Of a stretch of DNA of 64,000 nucleotides, positions 1 through 11,694 are shown piece by piece; positions within the stretch are counted from its first letter, which is position 1; every line of letters begins with the position of its first letter. Under the pieces are notes generated by a model. The model saw only the letters and a list, made by a program, of their open reading frames with translations, made no database searches and had not been told where the DNA came from. This DNA comes from Prasinococcaceae sp. CCMP 1430 (lineage: Eukaryota > Prasinodermophyta > Palmophyllophyceae > Prasinococcales > Prasinococcaceae), in NCBI GenBank assembly GCA_013416795.1, contig RQSC01000024.1, forward strand, positions 119,259 through 183,258, in the 5' to 3' direction. The position numbers were made by a program, and so were the translations under genes.

Positions 1-671
1 GCCGACGCCAGGCGCGCGCCGTCCGGGCTCCAGCACACTGAGTCCACAGCATCCTCGTGTCCCTCGAGGACCTGCAGCGCCTCGCCGGTCGACGCGTCCC
101 ACACGCGCACCGTCGCGTCCTCGCCCGCCGACGCCAGGCGCGAGCCGTCCGGGCTCCAGCGCGCAAGGTACACGTCTCCCTTGTGTCCCTCGAGGACCTG
201 CAGCACCCCGCCGGTCGGCGCGTCCCACACGCGCACCGTCTCGTCCGCGCTTGCCGACGCCAGGCGCGAGCCGTCCGGGCTCCAGCACACCGACCTCACC
301 ACATCCTCGTGTTCCTCGAGCACGTGCACCGCCTCGCCGGTCGACGCGTCCCACACGCACACCGTTAGGTCGTCGCTTGCCGACGCCAGGCGCGAGCCGT
401 CCGGGCTCCAGCACACTGAGTCCACAGCATCCTCGTGTCCCTCGAGGACCTGCAGCGCCTCGCCGGTCCACGCGTCCCACACGCGCACCGTTAGGTCGCC
501 GCCCGCCGACGCCAGGCGCGAGCCGTCCGGGCTCCAGCGCGTCGAAATCACAGACTCCTCCGCGCCCCTCCGATTCTTCAAGCCCTCGCTTATCCGCTCC
601 CGCGGCGTTGCCAGCGCGCGCCGCCGATCCCAACCCGAACCTCCGACGCACCGGAATCCAATCAAAACGCC
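1..671 (-). CDS. WD40-repeat protein, 5' part of gene (runs off window)
   Basis: Read on the minus strand, this stretch encodes at least five WD40 repeats that continue past the window start. Each unit is exactly 126 bp (42 residues), with WSPDGSRLASAG, TVRVWD and LEGHEDAVDSVC blocks; the WSPDG segment recurs at about 18, 144, 270, 396 and 522. The repeats are nearly identical at DNA level, which points to recent expansion or concerted evolution. The repeat-free leader reads ISEGLKNRRGAEESVISTR. The frame is open from an in-frame stop at about 672-674 down to base 1 and contains no ATG. A 5' exon must therefore lie upstream, possibly an ATG at 778 with a GTGAGG donor near 675, or the gene is a fragment. 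WD40 propellers are binding scaffolds. Long arrays of identical 42-residue repeats are known from fungal HET-E-type STAND proteins, but no NTPase domain is visible here. Confidence 0.75.
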
Positions 672-974
672 TCACCGGAAACGAAAATAGAAACCCTCAA
701 AGCGAACCGAACCCCAAACGCCGCGGGGGCGCGCGGCCGCAAAAGCGCGAACGGGCGACGGGCGGCCCAAAAAACCATAAACCCTAAAACCTAAACCCCA
801 ATCATGCGCAGACGGAGGGGAGGGGAGGCTCGTCGGGTGCGCACCGGATCGAAGTTTGGGGTGGACTGCGGTGTTAAGGTAGGGTTTATGATCGGTGCGC
901 GTCTGGAGAGCGCGTATGTGTACATGTCGGTTTGGTGCAGGCGGCGCGCGAGCGTCTCGCGCGGCAGCCGTGCG
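672..974. other. Intergenic spacer with telo-box-like motifs
   Basis: This 300-bp spacer separates the 3' end of IBA57 from the 5' side of the WD40 gene. It holds a telo-box-like cluster (AAACCCTAAAACCTAAACCCC split over 778-799) and a TAGGGTTTA at about 880-888. No convincing gene is visible. A short ATG-initiated reading frame at 778 on the minus strand ends in a GTGAGG sequence and could be a first exon of the WD40 gene. Confidence 0.5.
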
Positions 975-1927
975 TCAGCGCGCGGCGTCGAGGCCCGCGG
1001 TCCACTCGGGACGCCACCAGGAGGGGACGCTCGGCGCGGCGGTGTAGTCGGCCGCCGCGGCCTCGAGCGGTGGCGCACGGCGAGCAGCCGCCCGGCGGCG
1101 TTCGCGCGCCCGCGGCCCCCGCGAGACACCACCAGCTCGTCGCCCGGAGCGGCGCTCGCCGCGCCGCTGCCGCGGAGAGCGACGGGCATCACGCGCTTGC
1201 GCACGACACCCGTGTGGTGCGCGCGTGCGACGGGCTCCTGGCCGAGGTAGCACCCCTTGGAAAAGCTCACCGCGCCCATCGCCTCCAGGTTGCACTCCAG
1301 CGCGCTGAGCTCACCCGGCGGCAGCTCAGAGGGCCCCTCCGCCAGGCCATGTGCGTATCTCCACGCGACGTACGCGGCGTGCTCACCCCCATCTCCCCAT
1401 GCGCTGGGAGCTGCGGCCTCCTCCGGCAGCAGGCCGCGCCGCGCGAGCTGGGGCGCGCGCGGGTCGGGCGCCAGCGCCCCAGCGAGCTCGTCCCACGTGG
1501 GGGCTGCAGCGCCGCCCTCGTTGCGAAAGGCAACGGCCACGCCCAGCTCGCGCGCCTCGACCTCCTCAATGTCCACTCGGGCGCGTAGCCTGTGGCGGCG
1601 CAGCGCGGCCGCGAGGCGCTCGACCGACTCCTCGGCGCACTCAAGCACAACGCCGCCGGCGCCAGCCGCGGCTTCGACGCGCGCGCACCCTGCATGCAGG
1701 AACAGGTCGTGCGCGATCTTTCCCCTGGAGTTCAGCACCGCGGCGTACGCGCACCGCGAGCCGCCTCCGCCACCCTCACCCCCTCCGTCACCCTCGCCCT
1801 CGCCTCCGGCGAGCGCGCCGACGTCCGCCGTCAGCAGCCCCTGCAGGAAGCGCCGCGCGTCGGCGCCGCCAACGGCGAGCAGCGCACGCCGCGGCAGCGG
1901 CAGCGCGCGCGCCGCCGCGGCCGCCAT
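975..1927 (-). CDS. IBA57: Iron-sulfur cluster assembly factor IBA57 (YgfZ/GcvT-like), apparent frameshift
   Basis: This is a tetrahydrofolate-binding GcvT-fold protein of the IBA57/YgfZ family, which helps mature mitochondrial 4Fe-4S proteins. The family signature KGCYLGQE is at about residues 223-230. The N-terminus (ALLAVGGADARRFLQGLLTADV) and AVLNSRGKIAHDLFLH match the family fold. I chose the ATG at 1927, which is followed by an Ala/Arg-rich, mitochondrial-presequence-like start. Near position 1070 the coding potential jumps to another frame: GRLLAVRH ends the first part, and PPLEAAAADYTAAPSVPSWWRPEW continues in the new frame to a TGA at 975-977. The jump fits a 1-nt deletion or 2-nt insertion and not an intron, as no splice signals sit there. 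It is probably a sequence error, possibly a real mutation. The gene is divergent from prohibitin. Confidence 0.85.
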
Positions 1928-2678
1928 CGCGCGGGGAGCGAGGCAGAGGTAAGACGTGACAGGGAAGAGGGATGACCCTGTGGGAGGGGAGGGGGGGGGG
2001 GGAGGGTTGCTCTCCCCTTCCGCGCCCCTCCTCCGCCCTCTCCGCCCTCCGCTGACTGTGTGGCTCCGCCCCGCGCCCCGCCCCCGCCACACCCGGCACA
2101 ATCCACACTCTTTTTTTGTGTGCGTGTTTGGATTTTTTTTTGCGTTCTCGCGCTCAATCAGGGAACAACATGGGAGGGCGCGCCAACCCCGGACGGTTCG
2201 CGCGCGCCACACACGCTGACACGTATGACTTTCTCGGTGCGTATTTTCCTTCATTTTTAGCAAAAAAAAAGGAAGCCGCCTGCGCGATCGCGGCAGCGCC
2301 CGCCCCGCCGCGGAAAAACGGACGGACAGAAATGCTCCACATTATCCGTCGTATTGCGCTGTTATACACAATCTAAACCGTGACAATACGCTTATTATGG
2401 ATATAATATGCATCAAAATGGAGAAACAATGGGTTTGGAAATGTGTATTAACGTAAAATATTTCGGGAGCGCGTCGGGCGAGTGCGTGAGGCGCTGCGGG
2501 TGTGGCGGCTGCTGCTGCGGGGGCGCTCGGGGGCGCCACAGCGCGCGCGTCCGAGTGCGTGCGCCGCCGCCGCGTCCCGGGGAGGGGCGGCGCGCGGGCG
2601 CGCGCGGGAGGCGCAGCGGCTTAGGTCGCAGCGGGGGGGAAGGGGGCAGCGGAGTGGGGCGGGGGAGGGAGGGACGCG
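1928..2678. promoter_or_regulatory. Divergent promoter region IBA57 / prohibitin with AT-rich island
   Basis: This 750-bp space lies between two divergent starts. It contains a pyrimidine/purine-rich stretch (1980-2010), T-runs at about 2110 and 2143, an A9 run near 2262, and a markedly AT-rich island at about 2335-2462 in an otherwise GC-rich window. The island includes ATGGATATAATATGCATCAA. No TATA box position can be assigned with confidence. The layout suggests a bidirectional promoter for two mitochondrial genes. Confidence 0.5.
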
Positions 2679-3762
2679 ATGGCGGCGCCGGGGCCGTCGG
2701 CGCTCTCGGGCTTGCTCACCAAGCTCGCGCAGGCGGCTTTTGGCCTGGGCGTGGCGTCGCAGGTGGCGCAGTCCGCCGTGTACATCGTCGATGGCGGGCA
2801 CCGCGCGGTCGTCTTCGACCGCGCGCGCGGCGTGCTCGACGCGATCTCGGGCGAGGGCATGAACTTCGTCATCCCGTGGTGGCAGGTGCGCGCGCGCGCT
2901 CTCTCTCTTACCGCGCATGCGCGCGTGCAAGCGCGCGAAGGCACGCCCGCACGCGTGCGCTCTGGCGCGCTTGTTCCGCGTGACGCACCGCTGCGCCCGC
3001 TGACACGACGGACTTGTTACGAACGCGCGCACGTGCGAATGCGTGCGCGAACGCGGCGCGCGTGCTCATGCCTGCGGTCGCCTGGCGCGCGGTCGCCCGC
3101 CGGCCCTTCACGTTCGCACGCAGACTCCGCACGTGTTCGACATCCGCACGCGCCCGCGGTCGATCTCGTCGGTGACGGGCACCAAGGATCTGCAAATGGT
3201 CAACATCACGCTGCGCCTGCTCCACAAGCCCAACACGGACTCGCTGCCCGAGCTCTACAAGAAGTACGGCCTTGACTACGACGACCGCGTGCTTCCGTCG
3301 ATCGCCAACGAGACGCTCAAGGCGGTGGTCGCGCAGTACAACGCGTCGGAGCTGCTCACGATGCGCGAGCAGGTGTCGCGGCGGCTCAACGCCGAGCTGA
3401 CGGCGCGCGCGGACAACTTCAAGATCAACGTAGAGGACGTGGCCATCACGCACCTGAGCTTCGGCTCTGAGTTCACGCGCGCTATCGAGTTCAAGCAGGT
3501 TGCGCAACAGGACGCCGAGCGCGCCAAGTACGTCGTGGAGAAGGCCGAGCAGGAGAAGACGGCCGCGATCATCCGCGCCGAGGGCGAATCCGAGGCGGCC
3601 AAGCTCATCTCGCAGGCCACCGCCAGCGCGGGGCCCGGTTTCATCGAGCTGCGCCGCATCGAGGCCGCCAAGGAGGTCGCCGCCACGCTCACGCGCAGCC
3701 GCAACATCTCCTACCTGCCGCAATCGGGCAACATGTTGTTCGGCCTCAGCGGTGGCAACTGA
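2679..3762 (+). CDS. PHB1: Prohibitin (PHB1-type)
   Basis: Two exons, 2679-2885 and 3124-3762, join in phase 0 through a GTGCGC...CAG intron of 238 bp to give 281 residues, close to the usual prohibitin length of about 272. Exon 1 carries the hydrophobic N-terminal anchor and [16 protein letters not shown]. Exon 2 begins [11 protein letters not shown] and holds the SPFH/PHB domain ([33 protein letters not shown]) and ends [21 protein letters not shown]. The [10 protein letters not shown] and SRNISYLP tail resembles PHB1 more than PHB2. In other eukaryotes PHB1 and PHB2 form ring complexes in the inner mitochondrial membrane that support respiratory-complex stability and cristae structure. The intron is extremely rich in GCGC steps. 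The neighbour IBA57 is divergent and also mitochondrial. Confidence 0.95.
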
Positions 3763-3957
3763 CGCCTCAGCACAGTACAGTGGATCGGCAACACCGGCGA
3801 CTCGTCGCGCCGCACTGTAAACGTGTACACGCACAGCCGCGCGTGCATTCTTTTGCATACCTTGTCTAGTCTACAGTACATATGTTACACAACGCGACGC
3901 ACGAGCGAGCGGCGATGGCGCGCGCGCCCATTAAATGCACGGGCGCGGGAACGGCGC

Positions 3958-5253
3958 CTAGAGCTCCTCCCTCAGGCTGCTGCGCACGGCATACTTGGCC
4001 TCGGCGTCCTCCTTGGCTGCGAGCTGGTATCTGAACTCGGGGGGGGGAACACGGTGGAAGACCTCGTAGTAGGCGGTCACGTTCGTCGGGAGATGGTAGC
4101 CAGCTGCGCCTGCGTAGGCAGTCACGTACGGGTGTGGGTTATGCGCGTGCATAGCCTGTGCAAGCTGGGCGGCGTTGGCACCACCAGGCGAGGGTGGCAG
4201 GCGTGGCGCGTGCACGGGGCCGCGCCAGCACGCTGCGTCGTCCTCCTCGACGCCGCCTACGCACAGGTCGGCGCCACACAGTGCCGCGCAGCTCCTCGAT
4301 GGCACAGGCAGCAGCAGTGCAGCACCAAGTTCCCCTGTGCCCTCGCCGCCCAGCGTGCGCCGACGCACGCCCGGCCGCGAGTACTCGAGTGTGAGGGCGG
4401 AGGGGCCATCGTTGTGGGTGTACTCTACGCGGAGCGTGCGCTCCCCTTCGTGCAAGCGAACGTGCGCCCACGCGGTGGCCACGCCGTCGGCTACGCGCGT
4501 GCCGCTGCCAGGTGGCGAGCTGGCGCTGCTGGCGTCGCTGTCTGCCCCCGCCCCCACGCGGACGACCTCAGCACCGTCTATCCAGAGCCTCGCCGCGTCG
4601 CCCAGCTCCCCCCCGCCCGCGTCCGCGGCTACCGACAGGTATATCGTGTAGGTGCGGTCGCGAGGCACGGCCAGCCGCGCGTGCACACGCGCGCCGAAGC
4701 CGCGCGAGTATGTCGCACCGTCAAACCGCGTGTATGCCGGCTGCACGCTCGCGTTAAAAGCGGCAACCTCGCTCCAAGCCATTGTCCCGTCCGCCAGAGG
4801 CCAGTCGACGGCAGTTGCGTACGTCACAAGGTCGGGCGTCAGCTGCGCGAGATCAGGGAGGCGCGACTGGGAGTAGAGCTTAAATGCCTCCAGTCGAACT
4901 CCGGGCGCATGCTCTTGGTCGAGTAGCCAGGGCACCTCGGCGCTGAGGCCCTCGAGGTGGTCGACAGGGAGGCCCGCGAGGGGCTCTGCTGCGCCGCCCT
5001 CCCCTGCCACGAGCGGGCCGAGGTCGGTTTTAGCACCTGCGAGCTCGGCAGCCGTCGGCCTCCCTTGCGTGCTCTCGTAGCGCGGGTCGACGGCTGGCGC
5101 GACGAGCTCGCGCCTCTCCCTCGCGCGCGCGCGGTAGCCCGCACCCTCCTGCGCGCTTGCGCGCTCGAGAGCGGGGACGAGCGAAAGCGCGAGCGCCAGC
5201 GCCAGGAGGACGGCGTGACGCGCGATCTGGGCGCGCGCTCGCCGGGGCACCAT
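3958..5253 (-). CDS. Secreted or membrane-anchored PA14-like domain protein
   Basis: This is a 431-residue product from the ATG at 5253. The first 35 residues form a basic start plus a hydrophobic core (HAVLLALALALSLVPALE) that looks like a signal peptide or signal anchor. The middle (about residues 180-330) resembles a PA14 beta-barrel: ATYSRGFGARVHARLAVP, RTYTIYLSVAAD, ARLWIDGAEVVRV, and HEGERTLRVEYTHNDGPSALTLEYSRPGV. PA14 domains usually bind carbohydrate or sit in secreted glycosidases and adhesins. After it comes a short Cys-containing segment (SCAALCGADLCVGG), then a tail ending VRSSLREEL. No catalytic domain is visible, so an extracellular carbohydrate-binding or adhesive role is an inference. 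The gene is intronless as read and convergent with prohibitin. Confidence 0.6.
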   Translation of the reverse strand: MVPRRARAQIARHAVLLALALALSLVPALERASAQEGAGYRARARERRELVAPAVDPRYESTQGRPTAAELAGAKTDLGPLVAGEGGAAEPLAGLPVDHLEGLSAEVPWLLDQEHAPGVRLEAFKLYSQSRLPDLAQLTPDLVTYATAVDWPLADGTMAWSEVAAFNASVQPAYTRFDGATYSRGFGARVHARLAVPRDRTYTIYLSVAADAGGGELGDAARLWIDGAEVVRVGAGADSDASSASSPPGSGTRVADGVATAWAHVRLHEGERTLRVEYTHNDGPSALTLEYSRPGVRRRTLGGEGTGELGAALLLPVPSRSCAALCGADLCVGGVEEDDAACWRGPVHAPRLPPSPGGANAAQLAQAMHAHNPHPYVTAYAGAAGYHLPTNVTAYYEVFHRVPPPEFRYQLAAKEDAEAKYAVRSSLREEL

Positions 5254-5547
5254 CGCGGCCCGCGCCCGTCCGCGTCCGGCGCCGCTGCAGTCCGCGCGCT
5301 CGCGAACACCGCTACCGGCCGCGACCGCGGGCGCTGGCGCCGGTGAGGGGCCGGGCGCCCCCCTCGCTAGCCGCCGCGCGCATGCCAACGCCGCGCCCAG
5401 AGCGTGTGGCAGCAGGCGGCCTACGGCGGTTCCCCCAGCAATCGATCGTGACGGGTATTTTACTTGTACAAGGGAGTGAGTTTTGATACGGACTTGTCGC
5501 CAGCTGTCTCGCAGTTGACCTGCTGCTCCGCTCTGCTCCTGCGTGCA

Positions 5548-8226
5548 TCAGCACGCGACCGCACGCCCGACGGGGTCGAAGTCGCCGTGGGGCCGCGCAT
5601 CGTACACGATGCGTTGTACCACCGGATTGGGTGGCGCGAGGGCCGGCGCAGTGACGTAGCCGACGCCGGCACGCGCGGGCGCGCGCGTGTTCGAGCGCGC
5701 TCGCGTGCGCGCCGAGGCGCGAGCGTACACGTGTGCAGGCAGCCGGCGCCCCTCGATCCAAGATATGGTGGGCGCCATGTAGCTCGGCACGCGCGCCTCG
5801 GCGTGCACCGCGCGCATGCGCAGCGGTTGCGCCCTCGTTGACGCGCTGCCCACCGCATCCGCGCCCGATGCGGGGACCGTCGATGGGCGCGCCGTCCGGT
5901 GAACGTGTGCGCGTGAGCGAGAACGAGCGGGCTTCTGCGCGACGCTGTCGGTCGCGCCAGTGTAGTATGACGCCGCGTCTGCCTCGACGGCCTGCGTCCG
6001 CGTGCTGAGTGTCGGCGCTCGAGGGCGCGCAGGCATGGGGGCGGTCGCCTCAGCTGGCACGGTAGCCGGTGAGAGCCCGTGCGGCTCGGCGGTGCCTTGC
6101 GCAACCTTGGCCGCGAGCTCGCTGACCCGCTGTGCGTGGAGCCTGCGCTCAGCGTCGAGCAGATCGGCCGCCTCCCGTGCGTGCGCCCTCGCGTGCGCAT
6201 TCACTCCCACACTGGTCTTGACAGCGTCGGCACGCGCCTCGGCCGCTTCCGCGCGCGCCTCGGCCGCCTCGGCGCGCTCGACCTGCTCGCTGAGCATGCG
6301 CATGGCCTCGACAGCACGACCCATCTTGTCGGCCATACCTGCGACGGTCCCGGCGTGCTCGGCGCGCTCCGCCTCCAGGAGCGCCATCAGCTCCGCTGAC
6401 ACGTCGTCGGAGGGGAGCTGCTGCGGTGTCCCGACGGCATCCGCCGCGCCCGCGGCCTCGAGTTGCGCCACGCGCGCCTCGGCGGCTTCCGCGCGATCCT
6501 CGAGCACCGCTACTATCTCGACTGCGCGTTGCATCTTGGACGCCAGGTCCTGCACCTGCTCGAAGTGCTCCTTGCGCTCCTCACCGAAGCGTGCCTGCGT
6601 CTCTTCGGTCTCCTCGAGCTTGTCCTGCAGCATGTTGACCACCCCGACGGCCGATTCGAGCTTTCCCACCAACGCGTTCACAGCCGAAGAGTGCTCGCGC
6701 CGCTCGGCAATCAGGAGTGCCTCGGACGAAGCGAGTGCGGCGGCGGCGGCACCGCTGCTGCCACCCTCGCCGCCGGCCCTAGCCTCTTCGATCACCGCCA
6801 AGCGCGCCTCAGCTGCCTCCGCGCGCGCCACCTGCGCGCGCAGCTGCTCGGTGAGCTGCTCGCACGCCTCGAGGGCGGCGCCCCGCTCGTCGTCGTCACT
6901 TCCGGCGCCGCCCGCGACGCTCTCCCTGACCTCGCGAAGCTGCGCCGAGGTGCGCTCGCACAGCTCGAGCGCCGCGCCGCGCGCGGCCTCCGACTGCTCG
7001 AGGCGCTCCTGGTGCACCGAGAGCTGCGCGTGGAGGTCCTCGGCAAGTCCTATGGCGCGCTCTCGCTCGCGCTCAGACTGCGCGAGCGTCTCGAGCAGCT
7101 CAGCGGCGTCCTCGCTGCTCAGCCCGCCGTCGAGGCTGACGTCGCGTCCGGTTTGGGCTTCGGCGCCGCCCTCCTGCGCGGCCTCCTCACCATCGCCGTC
7201 TACCTTCTCACTCTCGCCGTCGGCCTCGATGGGCACTGAGGCGCCCTGCCTGCCGTCTATCTGCGCCTGCAGCAGCTGGCAGAGCTCGACGGCCTTCTCG
7301 CGCTCGCCTTCTGCTTGCAGAAGCAGCTTCTCGAGCTGCTGCGTGCGCTGGTCGCGCCGCGCGAGCGCCTCGCTCATCTGCGCGGCGTTGCTGCGCGTGA
7401 GCTCGATTGCGCTGCCCACGGCCGCCTCGAGCTCTCCGATCCGCGCCGTGTGCGCCGCCTCTTTCGCGCTCACCTGTGTGCCCCGAGACTGTCAGCACGG
7501 CGCGCGACCGATCGAGCCGTGCGAGCGATGGACATGATCGTGCGCGTGCGCACCGCCACCACCACTTACCCACGCACGCACGCACGCACGCACGGGCGGG
7601 TGCACGCACGCGCTCGCGCGCACAACAAGCGAGCGAGCGAGAGAAGCGCGCGCGGGCGCGCGCACGAGTGGGGCACGCACCTCGGCGAGGCGTGCCTTGT
7701 ACTTCTCGGTCTCGGCCCGAGCTGCCGCCACTGCGGCGCCGTCGCCTCCATCGACGCCGCTGTTGCCGCCGCCGCCGCCGCCGCTATCGCTTCCCCCATT
7801 ACGCTTGGCTTCTGCTAGCGCGGCGTTGGCGTCTTTGAGCTCCTTTTGCAGCGCTGTTTCGCGCTCGTGCGCGGCCTCGACGGCGTCGTGCGCCGCGCGG
7901 ATGCGCGCCTCAATGGTGGCATCGGAGGAGCGCTGCGCCTCGTCCAGCGCGCGCACGCGGTCGAGCAGCGCGCCCTGTGCGCCCAGCACGCGTTTGAGCT
8001 CCGCCTCGGCGGCGCCCTGCTCCTCGCGCGCGGCGGCCAGCTGCGCCTCGAGGCGCAGCTCCGTCTCGGTGCGCGCGACGGGCGGCGGCGACGATGCCGG
8101 TGGGGGCGCCCCCACCGGGCTCGGGTTGCCGCCGCCGTCGCTCCCACCGCCATCGCTCCCGCTCGCGGGCGCCGACATGCCGGCGGTCCGCCGCGCCGGC
8201 AGGGCTGTGGCACCCTCGGCACTCAT
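5548..8226 (-). CDS. Long coiled-coil protein with internal repeats
   Basis: Two exons, 7681-8226 and 5548-7473, join in phase 0 (RLAE|VSAKEAA) across a GTGCGTGC...CAG intron of 207 bp containing a CACG microsatellite. The ATG at 8226 starts a Ser/Gly/Pro-rich head. From about residue 55 to 550 the protein is almost continuously Glu/Ala/Arg/Leu-rich coiled coil. Within it a motif of the type ER-x-EH-x3-V-x2-L-x2-K-x3-AV recurs at least four times (ERREHSSAVNALVGKLESAV, ERKEHFEQVQDLASKMQRAV, ERAEHAGTVAGMADKMGRAV, ERRLHAQRVSELAAKV). The tail is basic and low in heptads. I do not recognise the family. A structural or cytoskeletal scaffold would fit, and the gene shares its promoter region with divergent alpha-tubulin, but function is not established. 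Confidence 0.65.
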
Positions 8227-8628
8227 CCCCGCACCGCCCACCCACGCGCGCCGCCTCCTCCCTTCCTTCCTCCCCTACGCGCACACACTCACACACACAC
8301 GCACGCACGCACACGCGCGCGTGCACGTGCGCGCGCACGCCCCTGTGCGATGCGCGCGCGAATTTCGCGCGTGCCGCGCGCGCGCGCGGGTGCGTTTGGG
8401 GGAACGCAGCCGCATCGATGCAACTCAACTCGCGCACCGCGGGGGATGCGGCGGGCGGCGTGCGTGCGCGTCGTGGGGGCGGGGGTGGGTGGGAGGGTGG
8501 GGGCGTGCGGCGCGCGCGGCCGGGGCGCCACAACAGGTTGACTGTTCACCCCGACCGGTGTTCCGTCTCCCTCTTCGGCCCCCTTCGCACCCTTCGCACC
8601 CTACCACCTCACCACACCACCTCTAACC
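8227..8628. promoter_or_regulatory. Divergent promoter: coiled-coil gene / alpha-tubulin
   Basis: A 400-bp space between divergent genes. It holds CA/CG alternating tracts at about 8282-8340, GCGC-rich alternating purine-pyrimidine runs at 8345-8390 with Z-DNA potential, a GGGGGCGGGGGTGGGTGGG-type G-rich run near 8475-8505, and a C-rich pyrimidine leader (CCCTTCGCACCCTTCGCACCC) just before the tubulin ATG. No gene is visible. Confidence 0.45.
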
Positions 8629-10263
<1,635 letters not shown>

Positions 10264-10609
10264 GCGTCTCGCCTCTTGCGCCCCGCTCGCATTTCCGCCT
10301 AGCCGCCCGGTGCGCGTGAAACGCCACCACTTCCACGACCACACCACACCACCAAGTAAAAGGCATCCTGCTAGTCAGGTCTTTTCCATCACGACACCAC
10401 CGACTCGTAAGGCATGCGCGCGCGCGCTGTGCTGCGCCCAGCCGCGTGCGCGCGAGAGCGACGTGCCCACACCCAGCCTCGAGCGCTCCCTGCGCGTGCG
10501 CCGAAGGGTTCAAATACACACTTTGAATCTTGGCGCTGCGCTGCAGCGGTACTACGGCGTATGGTACACACAGGCACAGAGGCGAGCATCCGCTGCTCTA
10601 GCCAGCTTC
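10264..10609. other. Convergent 3' spacer
   Basis: This 346-bp space lies between the tubulin stop and the stop of the convergent cobalamin adenosyltransferase. It presumably holds both 3' UTRs. No AATAAA-type polyadenylation signal stands out, and no further gene is seen. Confidence 0.4.
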
Positions 10610-11221
10610 TCAGTCCTTGGGTTTCTGATATACAGTCTCCTTCTCGCCAGCAGCCTTTGCCGCCGCGCGCGCGGCGGTGAAGAGGTAGTCGCTCAAGCGG
10701 TTCATGTAGGCGCCGACCTCGCTCTCGATCTTGCAGCTGCGCATGAGCGCCTGCACGCGGCGCTCGGCGCGACGCGCCACGCCGCGCGCCACGTGCAGCG
10801 CAGCACCCGCGCTGCCACCCCCCGGCAGGATGAAGGTCGTAAGCGCGGGCAGGTGTGCGTCGTGCGCGTCGATGAGCGCCTCGAGCCGCTCGGCGCGACC
10901 CGCGCCGAATGATGCTCGCGCAGCCTTGTACTCGCTGGCTTCACCCAACGGGGTGGCGACCGCTGACCCGACATCGAGGAGGCAGCTCTGCACCGCGGCG
11001 AGCTCCTCGGAGATGGCCAGCAATGCCGCCTCGGACTCGGCGTTGCCGCCCTTGGCCTGCGCCCGTGCCTCCGCGATTACGGCGGCGCGCGCTGAGCCCA
11101 CCGCACAGTTGCACTCGTCCACGTCGCCCAGCGCCTCGAACACGGCGTCATCCTTGGGTGCACGCCGCCCCGTGTACAGCGAGCTCTCGCCCGCGTCGCC
11201 TGTGCGCGTATAGATCTTCAT
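10610..11221 (-). CDS. MMAB: ATP:cob(I)alamin adenosyltransferase (PduO/MMAB type)
   Basis: This 203-residue protein has the PduO-type N-terminal signature KIYTRTGDAGESSLYTGRRAPKDDAVFEALGDVDECN, the central FILPGGG, ARGVARRAERRV and the C-terminal NRLSDYLFTAARAAA. It transfers the adenosyl group from ATP to cob(I)alamin, making adenosylcobalamin, the cofactor of methylmalonyl-CoA mutase, in mitochondria. The ATG at 11221 is the only in-frame start before an upstream stop. It leaves no room for a presequence, so either an upstream exon supplies one or the protein starts directly with the catalytic core. Its presence implies use of vitamin B12. The upstream region has telo-box-like and palindromic motifs. 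Confidence 0.93.
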   Translation of the reverse strand: MKIYTRTGDAGESSLYTGRRAPKDDAVFEALGDVDECNCAVGSARAAVIAEARAQAKGGNAESEAALLAISEELAAVQSCLLDVGSAVATPLGEASEYKAARASFGAGRAERLEALIDAHDAHLPALTTFILPGGGSAGAALHVARGVARRAERRVQALMRSCKIESEVGAYMNRLSDYLFTAARAAAKAAGEKETVYQKPKD

Positions 11222-11694
11222 CGCCGCGCTGGCGCGGGCGCCGACGTGCGCTTGCCGCCGTCACCATCGCTATCCGTGTCCTCCACATCCGCATCCGCGT
11301 CGTTGCATCGTGTGGCGCGCGCGCCGCGCGCCCCGGTGACCCGCAGAGCGGCTGCCCGCGCCCGCGCGCGCACACTGCGGCCGATCACCTCCACAGACCA
11401 CTGGAAGCTGCCGGAAGACCCGACGAAACTAGGGTTTACAAAGAAGGATCGTCAAATGTACCATCAGATGGTAGCGTGCGCCACGCTGGGTATTCCTAGC
11501 TGGCTAGCCCCTAAACAAAACCCTAACCTGTCAAACGGCGCCGTCACGAGGGCGCGCGTGTGCTAGGGCTGTCTTAGGCGCTGCTCCGTGTCACGATCAT
11601 TGCAGTTGTCACACATACCTCCGTCGCGCATCCGCCGCCTACCAGCGCCCCCCCGCTGTTGCCGTCTGACCCGCACGATCTCTCGAGGTCCATT
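11222..11694. promoter_or_regulatory. Upstream region of adenosyltransferase with palindrome and telo-boxes
   Basis: This spacer lies upstream of the minus-strand adenosyltransferase and downstream of the minus-strand glycosyltransferase. It contains TAGGGTTTA at 11430-11438, the perfect 7+1+7 palindrome TACCATCAGATGGTA at 11459-11473, and CTAAACAAAACCCTAACC at 11511-11528. No gene is seen. Confidence 0.5.
11459..11473. promoter_or_regulatory. Palindromic motif TACCATCNGATGGTA, copy 1
   Basis: This is a perfect inverted repeat of TACCATC around one base. The same motif recurs at 13963-13977 and 27873-27887, each time in an intergenic region upstream of at least one gene. It looks like a binding site for a dimeric regulator. 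The function is inferred only from recurrence and symmetry. Confidence 0.5.

Noticed and set aside
2908-3858. Minus-strand frame opposite prohibitin
   Set aside because: Antisense of a certain gene, no domain, and it crosses the prohibitin intron without any splice logic.
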